DNA of 64,000 nt from an uncultured Alphaproteobacteria bacterium (GTDB lineage Bacteria > Pseudomonadota > Alphaproteobacteria > RF32 > CAG-239). Location: contig CAJTMA010000010.1 of the NCBI GenBank assembly GCA_910577205.1, forward strand, positions 1 to 64,000, given 5' to 3'. Below are positions 17,675 through 26,568 of the stretch, piece after piece. The position numbers and the translations under genes are program-made. A model generated the notes under the pieces. That model had not been told where the DNA came from, did not search any database, and was given only the letters and a program-made list of their open reading frames with translations. Numbering within the stretch: position 1 is the stretch's first letter; each line of letters opens with the position of its first letter.

Positions 17675-20600
17675 ATGGCTGATAATCAAACTTTTGAACA
17701 ATGGCTGGAAGCTCAGAGCAATCTGACAGATGCCCAGCGTCAAGCATTGATAGCTCATAACGCAGATGCAACGGTAACATTTAGTCCAGAATCTTTTGAT
17801 AGATATTTGACAGAATTGCGTGAACAAGGTTCAGAACCTCGCGGTGGAAAGGCAAACGCCGATAACAGTTCGGAAGCTGATTTGCAGACCGCTTTAGCTA
17901 TGGCAAACGGCGATTTAAGCAAAATGGACTATGAGCAGGTTGCCGCCGTTTGGAACACATTAAACGGCATTGACGGAAATGCCGCGCCCGAACTTAGCGC
18001 CAAAGCCAGCGAAGCCAAAGCTAAAATGGCGGAATTCTCCGAACGCCTGATGGCCGGCGTTAATCTGCAGCAGCCTTGGACAATGGACACAGCGCCGGAA
18101 TACACCTCTTGGTTGGAAGTTAATAAAGCCGTTTTAGCGCAAAGCAATGATACTGCTAATAAAGAAGACTTGAAACGAAAACTTGCCGGGGGTGCGGTTC
18201 TCAGAGATGATAATGGTAAGATTATAGGCGCAAATTCTAAAGAAGCTTATGTGTTCGCGCGCAATGAGCAGATTCAAAGCAGCTTAATCAGCTTTTATCA
18301 GGCTTTTGACCGTGAACACGGTTTAGATAAATTGACCGAACCTGCCCATGTCCAGATGTTAAAGGCCAATGAAGCAGCTGTATTGGCAATCGGAAAAGAT
18401 TTTAATCCGTTCGCCAAAAATGAACAGGGCGAACTGCGTCATCCGGAATTTGCGGCGGTTGATAAGTTTTATGACAAACTGGATATTGATAACAGCAACA
18501 AAAATGTCGATGCCGTCAACAAAGACAGTTTGAAAAAGGATATGGCGGAGCTGGCTTTCAATGAAACCCTGCTTCAGTTAAGCATGAATCCTGATTTTGC
18601 CCGCCTGAGCAAAGAACAGCAAGAAAAATTGCTGGCTGAAACTTATGCTTTCAATATGCAGGCCGGCATGATTACCATGATTGCTGCGCAAATGGCCGAA
18701 CAGGCAACGAAAGAAGACCAGAATCCTCATAAGGTAAAAGAGTTTGAAGATCAGGCCGCGCAGTACATTACAGCGGCGGTCAAGGGTGAAAATAATTCCT
18801 TTAAGGTCAGCAATACCGCGGCATTAGCGAATTTAGCTTCCCGCACCACCACTCAGGAACATATTGCCAAACGCGTTGCTCAGAAAACCGGGCATAAGTC
18901 TTTCTGGCAGAAAATCAAAGATTTTGATGAACGGATGGCAAAGAAACATCCGAAAGCTTACCCTTTCTTGAAAAATTTAGCCATCAGTTCTTCCGTCGGT
19001 TTAGCCTTCGGTGGTGCAGGTTTGGCTGTTATGTCTGTCTATAAAACGGGTAAAGCTATTCAAAAAAGTTGGAAAAATTATAAAGAATCCAACAAGGACG
19101 GTCAGTATAAATCTTATTTCGGCTATTTGAGAAAGAATCCGAAAGAAATTATTGGTTTGGGTGTGAGCCTTGCTGGTTCGGTAATGTCCGCCTATATGGT
19201 TGGGATGAACGGCATCAGTGTCAGTGACTTTGGTCTTGGAGGTCAGGTCTATGAAAATGGTCTGTCCAACACTTGGGATATGATGAAAAATACCGTAGGC
19301 AATGCCTTTAGCAGCCCAGAAGCCGCGAAAGACTTGCCTTGGACCGAACGTGCGACTTCTTGGGGAAAGAAATTTTTAGGGCAAGTAACGAATACCACGC
19401 AGGATGGTAACCGTGCGACACGTCTGTTAATTTCCCTCGGTGGTGGTTTGTCGACAGGCGCGATAGACTTTGCAGCCTCTTTTAAAGAAAAAGATCCTGA
19501 AAAGAGGAAGCAGTTGCGTAAAAATGCCTGGAAAGCTGCCAGTGGTGCTTTTATCGGTGCGGGAATCAGCTTAGGTTTCACCGGATTTATGAAAGCGAAT
19601 AATCCGGATTCTCCTCTGCCGCATGATTCTCCGGTAGATAGTGAGGATTTCAAACCTCAGGATCAACCGACAAAGGATTGGGATGCAAATCATAACGGAA
19701 TTCCTGATTCTATAGAGCGTCCGGCTGAGCAACCGGTTGATAACACGATAAAATCACCATGGGCAAGTCAGGAACAAACGGGTGCGGAAACAGAACCTAA
19801 AGTAACCTCTGACAAGGAGTGGGATGCAAACCACAACGGAATTCCTGATTCCATAGAGCGTCCGTCTGAGCAACCGGTTGATGTTGATAACATGATAAAA
19901 TCACCTTGGGCAAATCAGGAACAAGCGGGTACAGAAGCAGAACCTGAAGTAGCCCCGGATGAAAATATGGAATTTTGGAAAAACCGCGCTGATAAGTTTT
20001 TAGGGGAAGAAAATACCAAACATATCTATGATATGGTTGAAAGAGGGGAGATTAAACTTCCTGATGGTATCGAATCCAAAGAAGAATATGCCTATAAGCT
20101 GGCAATGGACATTCAGCAGACGCCAGCCGAGATTAATCAGGCTTTGGGCGGCGAATGGAAAAGTTCTGCCAAATTGACTGATAGTATCAAATCTTGGACA
20201 GCAGAGGACTTTGCCAAGTTAAATGACAGCGTGGATGACTTCTCTGACCGCGGTTATCATAACGGTGAAATCCCAGGAAGAAATCCTGTTAACTCTACAG
20301 GGGGCGGAAAATCGCCAGACACGATAGTTTTAGACGGAGAACAGCACGTGCTTAATCCGGGACATGAACCAGATAAGACGCCCAAACCCTCTCAAGCGCC
20401 AGTTGCTCCGGCCGCTGAAGACATCAGGGATGAAGCATATTATCAGGAAGAGAAAGACGCTCTGGGCAAACATGGTGATGAAAAATCACTCAAAAGCCAG
20501 ATTAATGCGGCTCGCAAAGACGAAAATGTCACTGTGGAAGAAGCCATTGATACATTTATGGATAACCGCGTTGCCGCCGGAGATATGTCTGAACAACAGG

Positions 20601-21949
20601 GAACGGAAACTGCAAATTTGGTTAAGCATGAACTGGATGGCCGTGACGGTAACCAGGATGGCAAAATCAATGACGAAGAATTAAGCAAAAGAGATGTTCG
20701 TCGCGGCATGAAAGAAGTTAACAGAACACTTGATGCCATGAAAGAAAACGCGGATGAAGTTCTGACCGCTGAAAATCTGCAAGGCGGGTTTGAAGTCGAT
20801 GCCGAACATCCGGATACTTATACTTCAGATACGCGTGATCCTAAGTTTTATGAGGGCGCTTCAAAAGTTGTTCATGAGATGCGCAGCGGAGATCAGCCCA
20901 TACAGGATGTTATGAAAGAAGCCGTTGTTTCCGGAGAAATTACCAAGGAACAAGCTACTCTGATGAACACGCGTTATGCCGAACTCCGTAGAGAAGGCCT
21001 TTCTGATGATGCCAGCCTGCGCCAAATGGAAAGAGATTTTGACCGCATGGCGAAATATCATGAGGCGCAGAATTTCGGTTCACGCGCACAGGAAACGAGC
21101 AATGAAATATCCGAGCCGGCAGTTGAGGCTAAACAAGAACCGGTAGCAACCCAGACGGAAGAAAAGGCGGCTGAGGTTAAGGAAGAACCGGTGGTAACCA
21201 AAACGGAAGAAAAGGCGACTGAGGTTAAGGAAGAACCGGTAGTAATCAAAACGGAAGAAAAGGCAGCTGAGGCTAAACAAGAACCGGTCGAAACCAAAAC
21301 GGAAGAAAAGGCGGCTGAGGTTAAGGAAGAACCGGTGGTAACCAAAACGGAAGAAAAGGCGGCTGAGGTTAAGGAAGAACCGGTGGTAACCAAAACGGAA
21401 GAGAAGGCGGCTGAGGTTAAGCAAGAACCGGTTGAAACCAAAACGGAAGAAAAGTCTGAACTCCAAAAACGCCTGGATGAAGCCAAAGAGCGCTTTGGTG
21501 TACCGGTGGATGACGGTCAAACAGTTCCTGCCGAAAACACACATACGTTACCTAACGGAGGCAGCTATGAAGTTACAGAGAACGGCATTAGCGTCAGAAA
21601 CGCGCGTGTTCTCGGCCAAGACAATGAATTTAGAAAATTCACGAAAGTGGCCACCGGAGGCAATACATTCCTTAATGGGGAAGATTTGGGACGAGGAATG
21701 CGCGCAACCATGATGATGAATAGACTGGCACTGAATGAACAAATCTATGATGATATGCACGCGCGGCAAGTTTCTGGAGCACAGCTGACAGAAATCGAGA
21801 AAGGATATATGTCAAAACATGAGGAAGATTTGGCTAAATATGGTTTGGCACATGATGAAAAAGGCAATGTCGTGAAGCAAGCTGACAACACCTCGGGGAA
21901 ACATAGACAGCCTGTTATGGGCAGACGTTCTCAGGGGCGTAACGACTAA
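17675..21949 (+). CDS. 1424-residue acidic protein with hydrophobic core, Ca-binding-like loops and tandem repeats
   Basis: Ribosome site GAGGAG, then ATG. There is no signal peptide. The N-terminal third is helical and carries the QVAAVWNTLNGIDGNA module (from about residue 86) shared with the preceding gene. Residues about 430-650 hold several Gly/Ala-rich hydrophobic segments (SSVGLAFGGAGLAVMSV, LGVSLAGSVMSAYMVGM, FIGAGISLGFTGFM) that may be membrane-inserting. Two copies of DANHNGIPDSIERP follow (about 668 and 715), each trailed by SPWA. A canonical EF-hand-type loop (DGNQDGKINDEE) lies near residue 990, and residues 1151-1262 are seven tandem 16-residue units built on EEPVVTKTEEKAAEVK. 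No enzyme motif was recognised. It could be a secreted or envelope-associated structural or effector protein; this is unproven. Confidence 0.82.
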   Translation: MADNQTFEQWLEAQSNLTDAQRQALIAHNADATVTFSPESFDRYLTELREQGSEPRGGKANADNSSEADLQTALAMANGDLSKMDYEQVAAVWNTLNGIDGNAAPELSAKASEAKAKMAEFSERLMAGVNLQQPWTMDTAPEYTSWLEVNKAVLAQSNDTANKEDLKRKLAGGAVLRDDNGKIIGANSKEAYVFARNEQIQSSLISFYQAFDREHGLDKLTEPAHVQMLKANEAAVLAIGKDFNPFAKNEQGELRHPEFAAVDKFYDKLDIDNSNKNVDAVNKDSLKKDMAELAFNETLLQLSMNPDFARLSKEQQEKLLAETYAFNMQAGMITMIAAQMAEQATKEDQNPHKVKEFEDQAAQYITAAVKGENNSFKVSNTAALANLASRTTTQEHIAKRVAQKTGHKSFWQKIKDFDERMAKKHPKAYPFLKNLAISSSVGLAFGGAGLAVMSVYKTGKAIQKSWKNYKESNKDGQYKSYFGYLRKNPKEIIGLGVSLAGSVMSAYMVGMNGISVSDFGLGGQVYENGLSNTWDMMKNTVGNAFSSPEAAKDLPWTERATSWGKKFLGQVTNTTQDGNRATRLLISLGGGLSTGAIDFAASFKEKDPEKRKQLRKNAWKAASGAFIGAGISLGFTGFMKANNPDSPLPHDSPVDSEDFKPQDQPTKDWDANHNGIPDSIERPAEQPVDNTIKSPWASQEQTGAETEPKVTSDKEWDANHNGIPDSIERPSEQPVDVDNMIKSPWANQEQAGTEAEPEVAPDENMEFWKNRADKFLGEENTKHIYDMVERGEIKLPDGIESKEEYAYKLAMDIQQTPAEINQALGGEWKSSAKLTDSIKSWTAEDFAKLNDSVDDFSDRGYHNGEIPGRNPVNSTGGGKSPDTIVLDGEQHVLNPGHEPDKTPKPSQAPVAPAAEDIRDEAYYQEEKDALGKHGDEKSLKSQINAARKDENVTVEEAIDTFMDNRVAAGDMSEQQGTETANLVKHELDGRDGNQDGKINDEELSKRDVRRGMKEVNRTLDAMKENADEVLTAENLQGGFEVDAEHPDTYTSDTRDPKFYEGASKVVHEMRSGDQPIQDVMKEAVVSGEITKEQATLMNTRYAELRREGLSDDASLRQMERDFDRMAKYHEAQNFGSRAQETSNEISEPAVEAKQEPVATQTEEKAAEVKEEPVVTKTEEKATEVKEEPVVIKTEEKAAEAKQEPVETKTEEKAAEVKEEPVVTKTEEKAAEVKEEPVVTKTEEKAAEVKQEPVETKTEEKSELQKRLDEAKERFGVPVDDGQTVPAENTHTLPNGGSYEVTENGISVRNARVLGQDNEFRKFTKVATGGNTFLNGEDLGRGMRATMMMNRLALNEQIYDDMHARQVSGAQLTEIEKGYMSKHEEDLAKYGLAHDEKGNVVKQADNTSGKHRQPVMGRRSQGRND
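21125..21460 (+). repeat. Seven tandem 48-bp coding repeats
   Basis: Units start at 21125, 21173, 21221, 21269, 21317, 21365 and 21413, each exactly 48 bases, so the reading frame is preserved. Copies 5 and 6 are nearly identical while the outer copies diverge. They encode Glu/Lys/Val/Pro-rich 16-residue units, probably an extended or coiled spacer. Copy number could vary between strains by slippage or recombination without frame loss. Confidence 0.92.
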
Positions 21950-21954
21950 GCATA

Positions 21955-21986
21955 AAAAAACAGCCATCCGAAGATGGCTGTTTTTT
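21955..21986 (+). terminator. Intrinsic terminator
   Basis: CAGCCATC (21961-21968), loop CGAA, GATGGCTG (21973-21980), flanked by A and T runs. Confidence 0.9.
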
Positions 21987-22030
21987 ATAAATGCTGATAA
22001 AAATTTTTGCCTAATTTGACAAAAAACATA

Positions 22031-22059
22031 TTGAACTTATGAAAAAAATGTGGTAAAGT
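22031..22059 (+). promoter_or_regulatory. Candidate promoter of the 847-residue protein gene
   Basis: TTGAAC (22031-22036) and TAAAGT (22054-22059) with a 17-base spacer, 40 bases before the start. A second TTGACA lies just upstream at 22017-22022. Confidence 0.5.
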
Positions 22060-22098
22060 ACTAGCAATTATAGAACATTAATTGAGGAGTTATGAGTT

Positions 22099-24642
22099 AT
22101 GGATGCTAAAATTGCCGCCGCCAAAGTGCAAAGCGACTTGCAAAATTTAAGTGATGAAGAACTGATTGAAGTATACTCTTCTTTAAAAGGAAAAGACGAG
22201 TACAAAGTTCAGTTCAACAAGCTGATGCACCAGGCTGGAAAGCGTTTGAAAGGCATTTTGGAAAAAGATGAGCAGGAACAGACGAATAATGCCGGCCATG
22301 CTGCTGCTCAAAATGACGAGGATTTGGTTAATTCTAACCTGACCCAGGTTGAACAATTTGAAACCGTTAATGTTTTGGACAACAAAAATAAAGATTTTGC
22401 CGAAACCCGCGCTTATCTGAATAATTTGTCTGTGGTTGATGAAAACGGTCAGAAAGTTGACGTTACCTCTAATATTATTGAACTTGCCAAGATAGCAACT
22501 GCCGTCGAACTCAGTCAGGAAACCAAACCTTTCAATCAGGCCGAATATAACAATCGTCTGCGCGATAATATTGATTTGAGCATTTATGGTATTCTGGCGA
22601 CAGAAAAATTAGTAACGGCTTCTGCTGCACCAAACCAAATGAGCGAAGTAAGAAAAGCTGTAGACTCCATTTTAAGCGGTAAAAAACAAACCGTCAGCAC
22701 CAACAGCGCTTCTGCTGTAACGAGTAAAATAATTGTTACGATGAGAAATTATACAGACATATTATCAAATAAGTTTAGCAAGCTTGATGTTGTGAACCGT
22801 TTGAAGGATAAAGTAGAAAAGGCTAATGATAATTTAGAGAAAAAATTAAAACAAACTTATGTTAAAGCCCGTACTTATGCGCAGATATTAACTGAACAAG
22901 GTGTTTGGACCGATGTTGGTATGGCCGGATTTGCCGGTCTCGGCGGCCCGATCGGTATGGCGGCTTATGGCGCATGGACATTTTATCGTCGCGTATGGCC
23001 GATGATTGAAGCCTATAAAGAAGAGAAAAAAGCCAATTCGGAAATGAAAAATTTCTGGCAATATACAAAACAGCATAAAAAAGATGCAGTTATGGCCAGT
23101 CTGTATACAGTAACCGCATTGGCGTCCGTGGGAATCGGTGTTGCCGGAATGGCCCAGGGAGCAACAGCTGCAATAGCGCCTTTGACACAGGCAAAATTAA
23201 CGGCAGCAGTGGGAACAGTTGTTGCCCGCGGCGGAATAGATCTCTGGGCTGCAGAAACTCCCCAAGAACGCAAAAAGGCAGTCAAACGTACCTTGTTCTC
23301 ACTGGCTGCATTCGGCGTAGGTCATGAAGTTGCCGGTTTGATGAGCAATCATGCCGATATGTCAGTGCCGGAAGCTGCTTCTGACAAAGTTGTTGCTCCT
23401 TCCGCGACAACATCGGAAGTTTCTCCGATGATTGATAGCAATAACAACGGTATTTCTGATTATATTGAGCTTCCGTCTAACGATAGTACTTTGACTGCTC
23501 CATGGTGGAAACTGCCGTTTATCTCTGACAACAATATGCTGGCCGAAAATGTTCAGGTTGTTGAAAACACTGATGTTGCCGCCGCATCCGTTGAAGTCGA
23601 TACGGATGTTGAACTGCCGAAAGCTTGGAATAAAGATATGGGAATTAGCCCGAGACAGTTTAACACCTTATTCGGCCATCCCGATCAGCAGTTTATTGGC
23701 GGACGGGACGCTCTGGAAAATGCTTATAGCGCAGCGTCCAACCTGTCTGCGGATCAGTTGTCTGCTTTAGGTGTTAAATCTCCTGAAGAATTGGTTTATA
23801 AGTTCTCCCGCCTTGAATTCCAATTAGGGCATAAAACTCCGGGTGAATTATGGGTTGGCGGCTATGCTGTAGACAACGCCCAGCCGGAGTTAGGAAACTT
23901 TGCTGATAATAAATTAAAGCTTGAAAAGCTGCTGAACTGTGGCGAAATCATTCAAAAAGGCGGCAGCGTTGAGGCATCTGATTTGGCCGGAATGAAAGCC
24001 CTGTTGGGACATATTGACCAAACCGGACAGTATCACGGAATTGGTGACCATATCAGAACCGCAGCCGTACCGAACAACGGTATCCTCAATGATTGTGGTA
24101 AAGTCAATATTCCGGGACATACCGGTGGTGGCCGTATCTCAGTTTCGGGGGCAACGCCTGTTCCGTCAACTCCTGCTCCGGAGGTAACTCCGGTAGTGAA
24201 TGTTCCGGTTAATGTGGTTGAACCTGCTGAACCAGTGCAGCCGGTTAGACCGATAATCACAATGCCGGAGCTTGAAAAACCGCAAATTCCTGTGGTTGTT
24301 ACTCCAATACCGACACATATTGAGCCGCTTCCGCTTGTTCAGCCTACTGAAGTTGGCGATCCTGTACCGGCAGAACCGGTTGTTGACGAACCTGAACAGC
24401 TTGAACAACCTGTTCTCAAAGGCAAAGGAGGCAATGCTCCGCTGGATAATAATATCAACGGCGAAGCGGCTCGATTGGGCACAAATGTTGGTGCTGATGC
24501 TGACGGTAACGTCGTTCGGGCAGATACACCTCAAGATTTCTCCTCTTCTGCCAAAGATGCCGAAACTACTGGCACAGGCAAAGGAAATAAGGGATTAAAT
24601 CCGTTCCTGCTGAACAATAGAATCAATACCTTTGATTTATAA
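22099..24642 (+). CDS. 847-residue protein related in layout to the 1424-residue neighbour
   Basis: Ribosome site GAGGAG about nine bases before the ATG. The N-terminus (LSDEELIEVYSSLKGKDEY) resembles the short helical module of the two preceding genes. A coiled-coil-like stretch (residues 240-260) precedes two Gly/Ala-rich hydrophobic blocks (about 273-300 and 331-365). DSNNNGISDYIELPS near residue 445 is followed by APWW, matching the D-x-N-x-N-G-I-x-D-x-I-E-x-P plus PW module of the neighbour. A globular-looking region (500-670) and a Pro/Val/Glu-rich tail (690-790) complete it. No signal peptide and no known catalytic motif. Monocistronic, with a strong terminator. Function unknown; common ancestry with the neighbour is inferred from architecture. 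Confidence 0.82.
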   Translation: MDAKIAAAKVQSDLQNLSDEELIEVYSSLKGKDEYKVQFNKLMHQAGKRLKGILEKDEQEQTNNAGHAAAQNDEDLVNSNLTQVEQFETVNVLDNKNKDFAETRAYLNNLSVVDENGQKVDVTSNIIELAKIATAVELSQETKPFNQAEYNNRLRDNIDLSIYGILATEKLVTASAAPNQMSEVRKAVDSILSGKKQTVSTNSASAVTSKIIVTMRNYTDILSNKFSKLDVVNRLKDKVEKANDNLEKKLKQTYVKARTYAQILTEQGVWTDVGMAGFAGLGGPIGMAAYGAWTFYRRVWPMIEAYKEEKKANSEMKNFWQYTKQHKKDAVMASLYTVTALASVGIGVAGMAQGATAAIAPLTQAKLTAAVGTVVARGGIDLWAAETPQERKKAVKRTLFSLAAFGVGHEVAGLMSNHADMSVPEAASDKVVAPSATTSEVSPMIDSNNNGISDYIELPSNDSTLTAPWWKLPFISDNNMLAENVQVVENTDVAAASVEVDTDVELPKAWNKDMGISPRQFNTLFGHPDQQFIGGRDALENAYSAASNLSADQLSALGVKSPEELVYKFSRLEFQLGHKTPGELWVGGYAVDNAQPELGNFADNKLKLEKLLNCGEIIQKGGSVEASDLAGMKALLGHIDQTGQYHGIGDHIRTAAVPNNGILNDCGKVNIPGHTGGGRISVSGATPVPSTPAPEVTPVVNVPVNVVEPAEPVQPVRPIITMPELEKPQIPVVVTPIPTHIEPLPLVQPTEVGDPVPAEPVVDEPEQLEQPVLKGKGGNAPLDNNINGEAARLGTNVGADADGNVVRADTPQDFSSSAKDAETTGTGKGNKGLNPFLLNNRINTFDL

Positions 24643-24650
24643 GGAAAAGT

Positions 24651-24683
24651 AAAAAAACACCGCCGAAATGGCGGTGTTTTTTT
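24651..24683. terminator. Bidirectional terminator between the 847-residue protein gene and alr
   Basis: CACCGCC (24658-24664), loop GAAAT, GGCGGTG (24670-24676), flanked by seven A on the left and seven T on the right, so it works for both converging genes. Confidence 0.9.
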
Positions 24684-25782
24684 ATTGGCTGTCATCTCCG
24701 AGATAATGGCGGATAAAACGGTTGTTCTTGCCAATTCTGGAAATAATTTCATAACCGATAGTTCCGGCATCGCGCCCCATATCGTCCAGAGTATAAAAAT
24801 CGGCAATCAAATGTGCCATATCTCCCACTTGCAGATTTTTGATATCAGTCACATCACAAACAATGTTATCCATCGAAACTCTTCCCAAAATCCGCGCTTC
24901 ATGCAATTTATCGCACAAATTGAAAAAAACTTTCCCCACATTAGACAGCGACCGGGGAATGCCGTCGCCATACCCGATAGAAATAATGGCAATTTTGCGG
25001 TTAGCATTAGCGCGGTATGTTGCGGAGTAGCCGACAAAATCGCCTTTCGGCAAATCGGTTATCTGCAACACCGGGGCTTTGACGGTAATGACATTTTTCA
25101 TCTGATTTTGACGGTAGGGGGCTGTATTAATGCCATACATTGCAGCACCGAGCCGCACCATGTCGAATAAATAGCCTTCGCCCAGAAATGTGCCGTCAGA
25201 TGCTGATAAGCTTCCCGGCAGTTTGGGAAAGTAGGTTTCTTTCAAAAAGATAAACATATCCAATTGATGTTGGTTCATAAAATGTCCTTGCGCATCGCCG
25301 CAGGCCAGATGTGACATCACCAATGAAAACTCTTTTTTATCATCTTCGCTTAATTCTGATAAATCAAATTCGCGAAACCCCAAACGATTTAAGCCGGTTT
25401 CGATATTTATGGCCGGTTTAATCCCGGGGATACGGTGCTCTTTCCAATAAGCCAGCTGTTCTTTGCTGCTGATAACCGGAATGAGGCGCGCTTCTTCAAA
25501 ATCAGACAAGGAATCCCGTCCCATCCCTTGCAACACATAAATCTGTGCATCCGGAATTATCGCCCTGACTTCTTTTCCCTCAACCGCGTGCGCCACAAAG
25601 AAATGGCGGCATTTCGCACGCTTGTATAAAACTTCGGCAACCTTTACCGCGCCCAAACCATAGGCATCATCTTTCACCACGGCAGCCGCTGTCGCTTTGC
25701 CGGAGATTTTCTGCAAAGCCTGAAAATTTTCTACCAGACTGTCAAGGTTAATTTCTAAAATCGGTCTTGTCAAAATACTCAT
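24682..25782 (-). CDS. alr: Alanine racemase
   Basis: 366 residues. This PLP enzyme makes D-alanine for peptidoglycan. The PLP lysine is K37 in AAVVKDDAYGLG (usually AVVKANAYGHG), and the catalytic-tyrosine region is GYSATYRANANRK with ISIGYGDGIPR downstream. Length is normal. The start MSILTRPILEINLDSL gives the usual family N-terminus. It is divergent from tatD with only 39 bases between the starts, so the two promoters must be compact or overlapping. The KANAYG to KDDAYG change is unusual but leaves the lysine intact. Confidence 0.93.
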   Translation of the reverse strand: MSILTRPILEINLDSLVENFQALQKISGKATAAAVVKDDAYGLGAVKVAEVLYKRAKCRHFFVAHAVEGKEVRAIIPDAQIYVLQGMGRDSLSDFEEARLIPVISSKEQLAYWKEHRIPGIKPAINIETGLNRLGFREFDLSELSEDDKKEFSLVMSHLACGDAQGHFMNQHQLDMFIFLKETYFPKLPGSLSASDGTFLGEGYLFDMVRLGAAMYGINTAPYRQNQMKNVITVKAPVLQITDLPKGDFVGYSATYRANANRKIAIISIGYGDGIPRSLSNVGKVFFNLCDKLHEARILGRVSMDNIVCDVTDIKNLQVGDMAHLIADFYTLDDMGRDAGTIGYEIISRIGKNNRFIRHYLGDDSQ

Positions 25783-25821
25783 TTCTGCCTATTATCCTTA
25801 CAAATTAAATAGGAAACTTTC

Positions 25822-26568
25822 ATGCAGTTTATCGATACTCACCTCCATTTGCAAGATTATAAAACCGGATTTGCAACGGATATTGTCCGCGAGTCGCTCT
25901 CTGCGGGCGTAACAAAACTCGTCTGCGCCGCAACCGGAATGTTTGATTGGGATAAAGTTGCCCGCTATGCTAAACAATATCCCGGCACGGTTATTCCTGC
26001 ATTCGGGCTGCACCCGTGGTATCTGCAAGAAGCCAAGCCGGACTGGCTGCCGCGGCTGAGAGAATTTTTGGCGCGCTTCCCGGAGGCTTTAATCGGTGAA
26101 TGCGGGTTAGACGGTATTAAAAATCCTGATGATGAACCGCAAAATTCAATTTTCTATCAACACCTGTTGCTGGCTGAAGAATTGCAGCGTCCGTTGATAA
26201 TCCATGCCGTCAAAGCGCAGGATTGGCTTGAAAATTATTGGGATATGCTGCCCGAAAAATGTGTTTTTCATTCCTATAACGGCAAACGCGAGGTGCTGAA
26301 AAAGATAATTAAATCCGGGGCTTATGTTTCATTTTCCGCGTCAATCCTGCGCAATGCGGACAAACAGGAACTCGTGAATATGGTGCCGGGCGACAGATTG
26401 CTGCTGGAAACCGACGGTCCTTATCAAGGGCCGGATAAAAATGTTGAAGTCACGCCCCGATTTATCCCCCAATTGGCGGCACAAATAGCGCAGCTGCGTC
26501 AAGAACCGTTGCCTGAATTTGCCGCCCGCGTTTACCAAAACTCAAAGGAGTTTATTCATGTCAGGTAA
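25822..26568 (+). CDS. TatD family metal-dependent hydrolase
   Basis: 248 residues with the amidohydrolase-type TIM-barrel signature: H7-L-H9 near the N-terminus, GECGLD with the bridging Glu, IIHAVKAQ and FHSYNGK with metal histidines, and LLETDGPY with the catalytic Asp. TatD proteins are nucleases or deaminase-like metalloenzymes; the substrate here is not defined by sequence. It is the first gene of a run with tcdA and hydF, overlapping the next start by 11 bases. Confidence 0.88.
   Translation: MQFIDTHLHLQDYKTGFATDIVRESLSAGVTKLVCAATGMFDWDKVARYAKQYPGTVIPAFGLHPWYLQEAKPDWLPRLREFLARFPEALIGECGLDGIKNPDDEPQNSIFYQHLLLAEELQRPLIIHAVKAQDWLENYWDMLPEKCVFHSYNGKREVLKKIIKSGAYVSFSASILRNADKQELVNMVPGDRLLLETDGPYQGPDKNVEVTPRFIPQLAAQIAQLRQEPLPEFAARVYQNSKEFIHVR

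Noticed and set aside
21125..21460. Possible CRISPR-like array
   Set aside because: Units are contiguous 48-bp coding repeats without spacers, in frame inside a large gene.
21058..21544. Two repeat-rich minus-strand frames opposite the tandem array
   Set aside because: Both mirror the 48-bp repeats of the plus-strand coding frame, so periodicity explains the openness.
17675..24642. Large unknown proteins as RTX toxins or autotransporters
   Set aside because: They lack the GGxGxD nonapeptide repeats, a signal peptide and a C-terminal barrel, so neither class fits.
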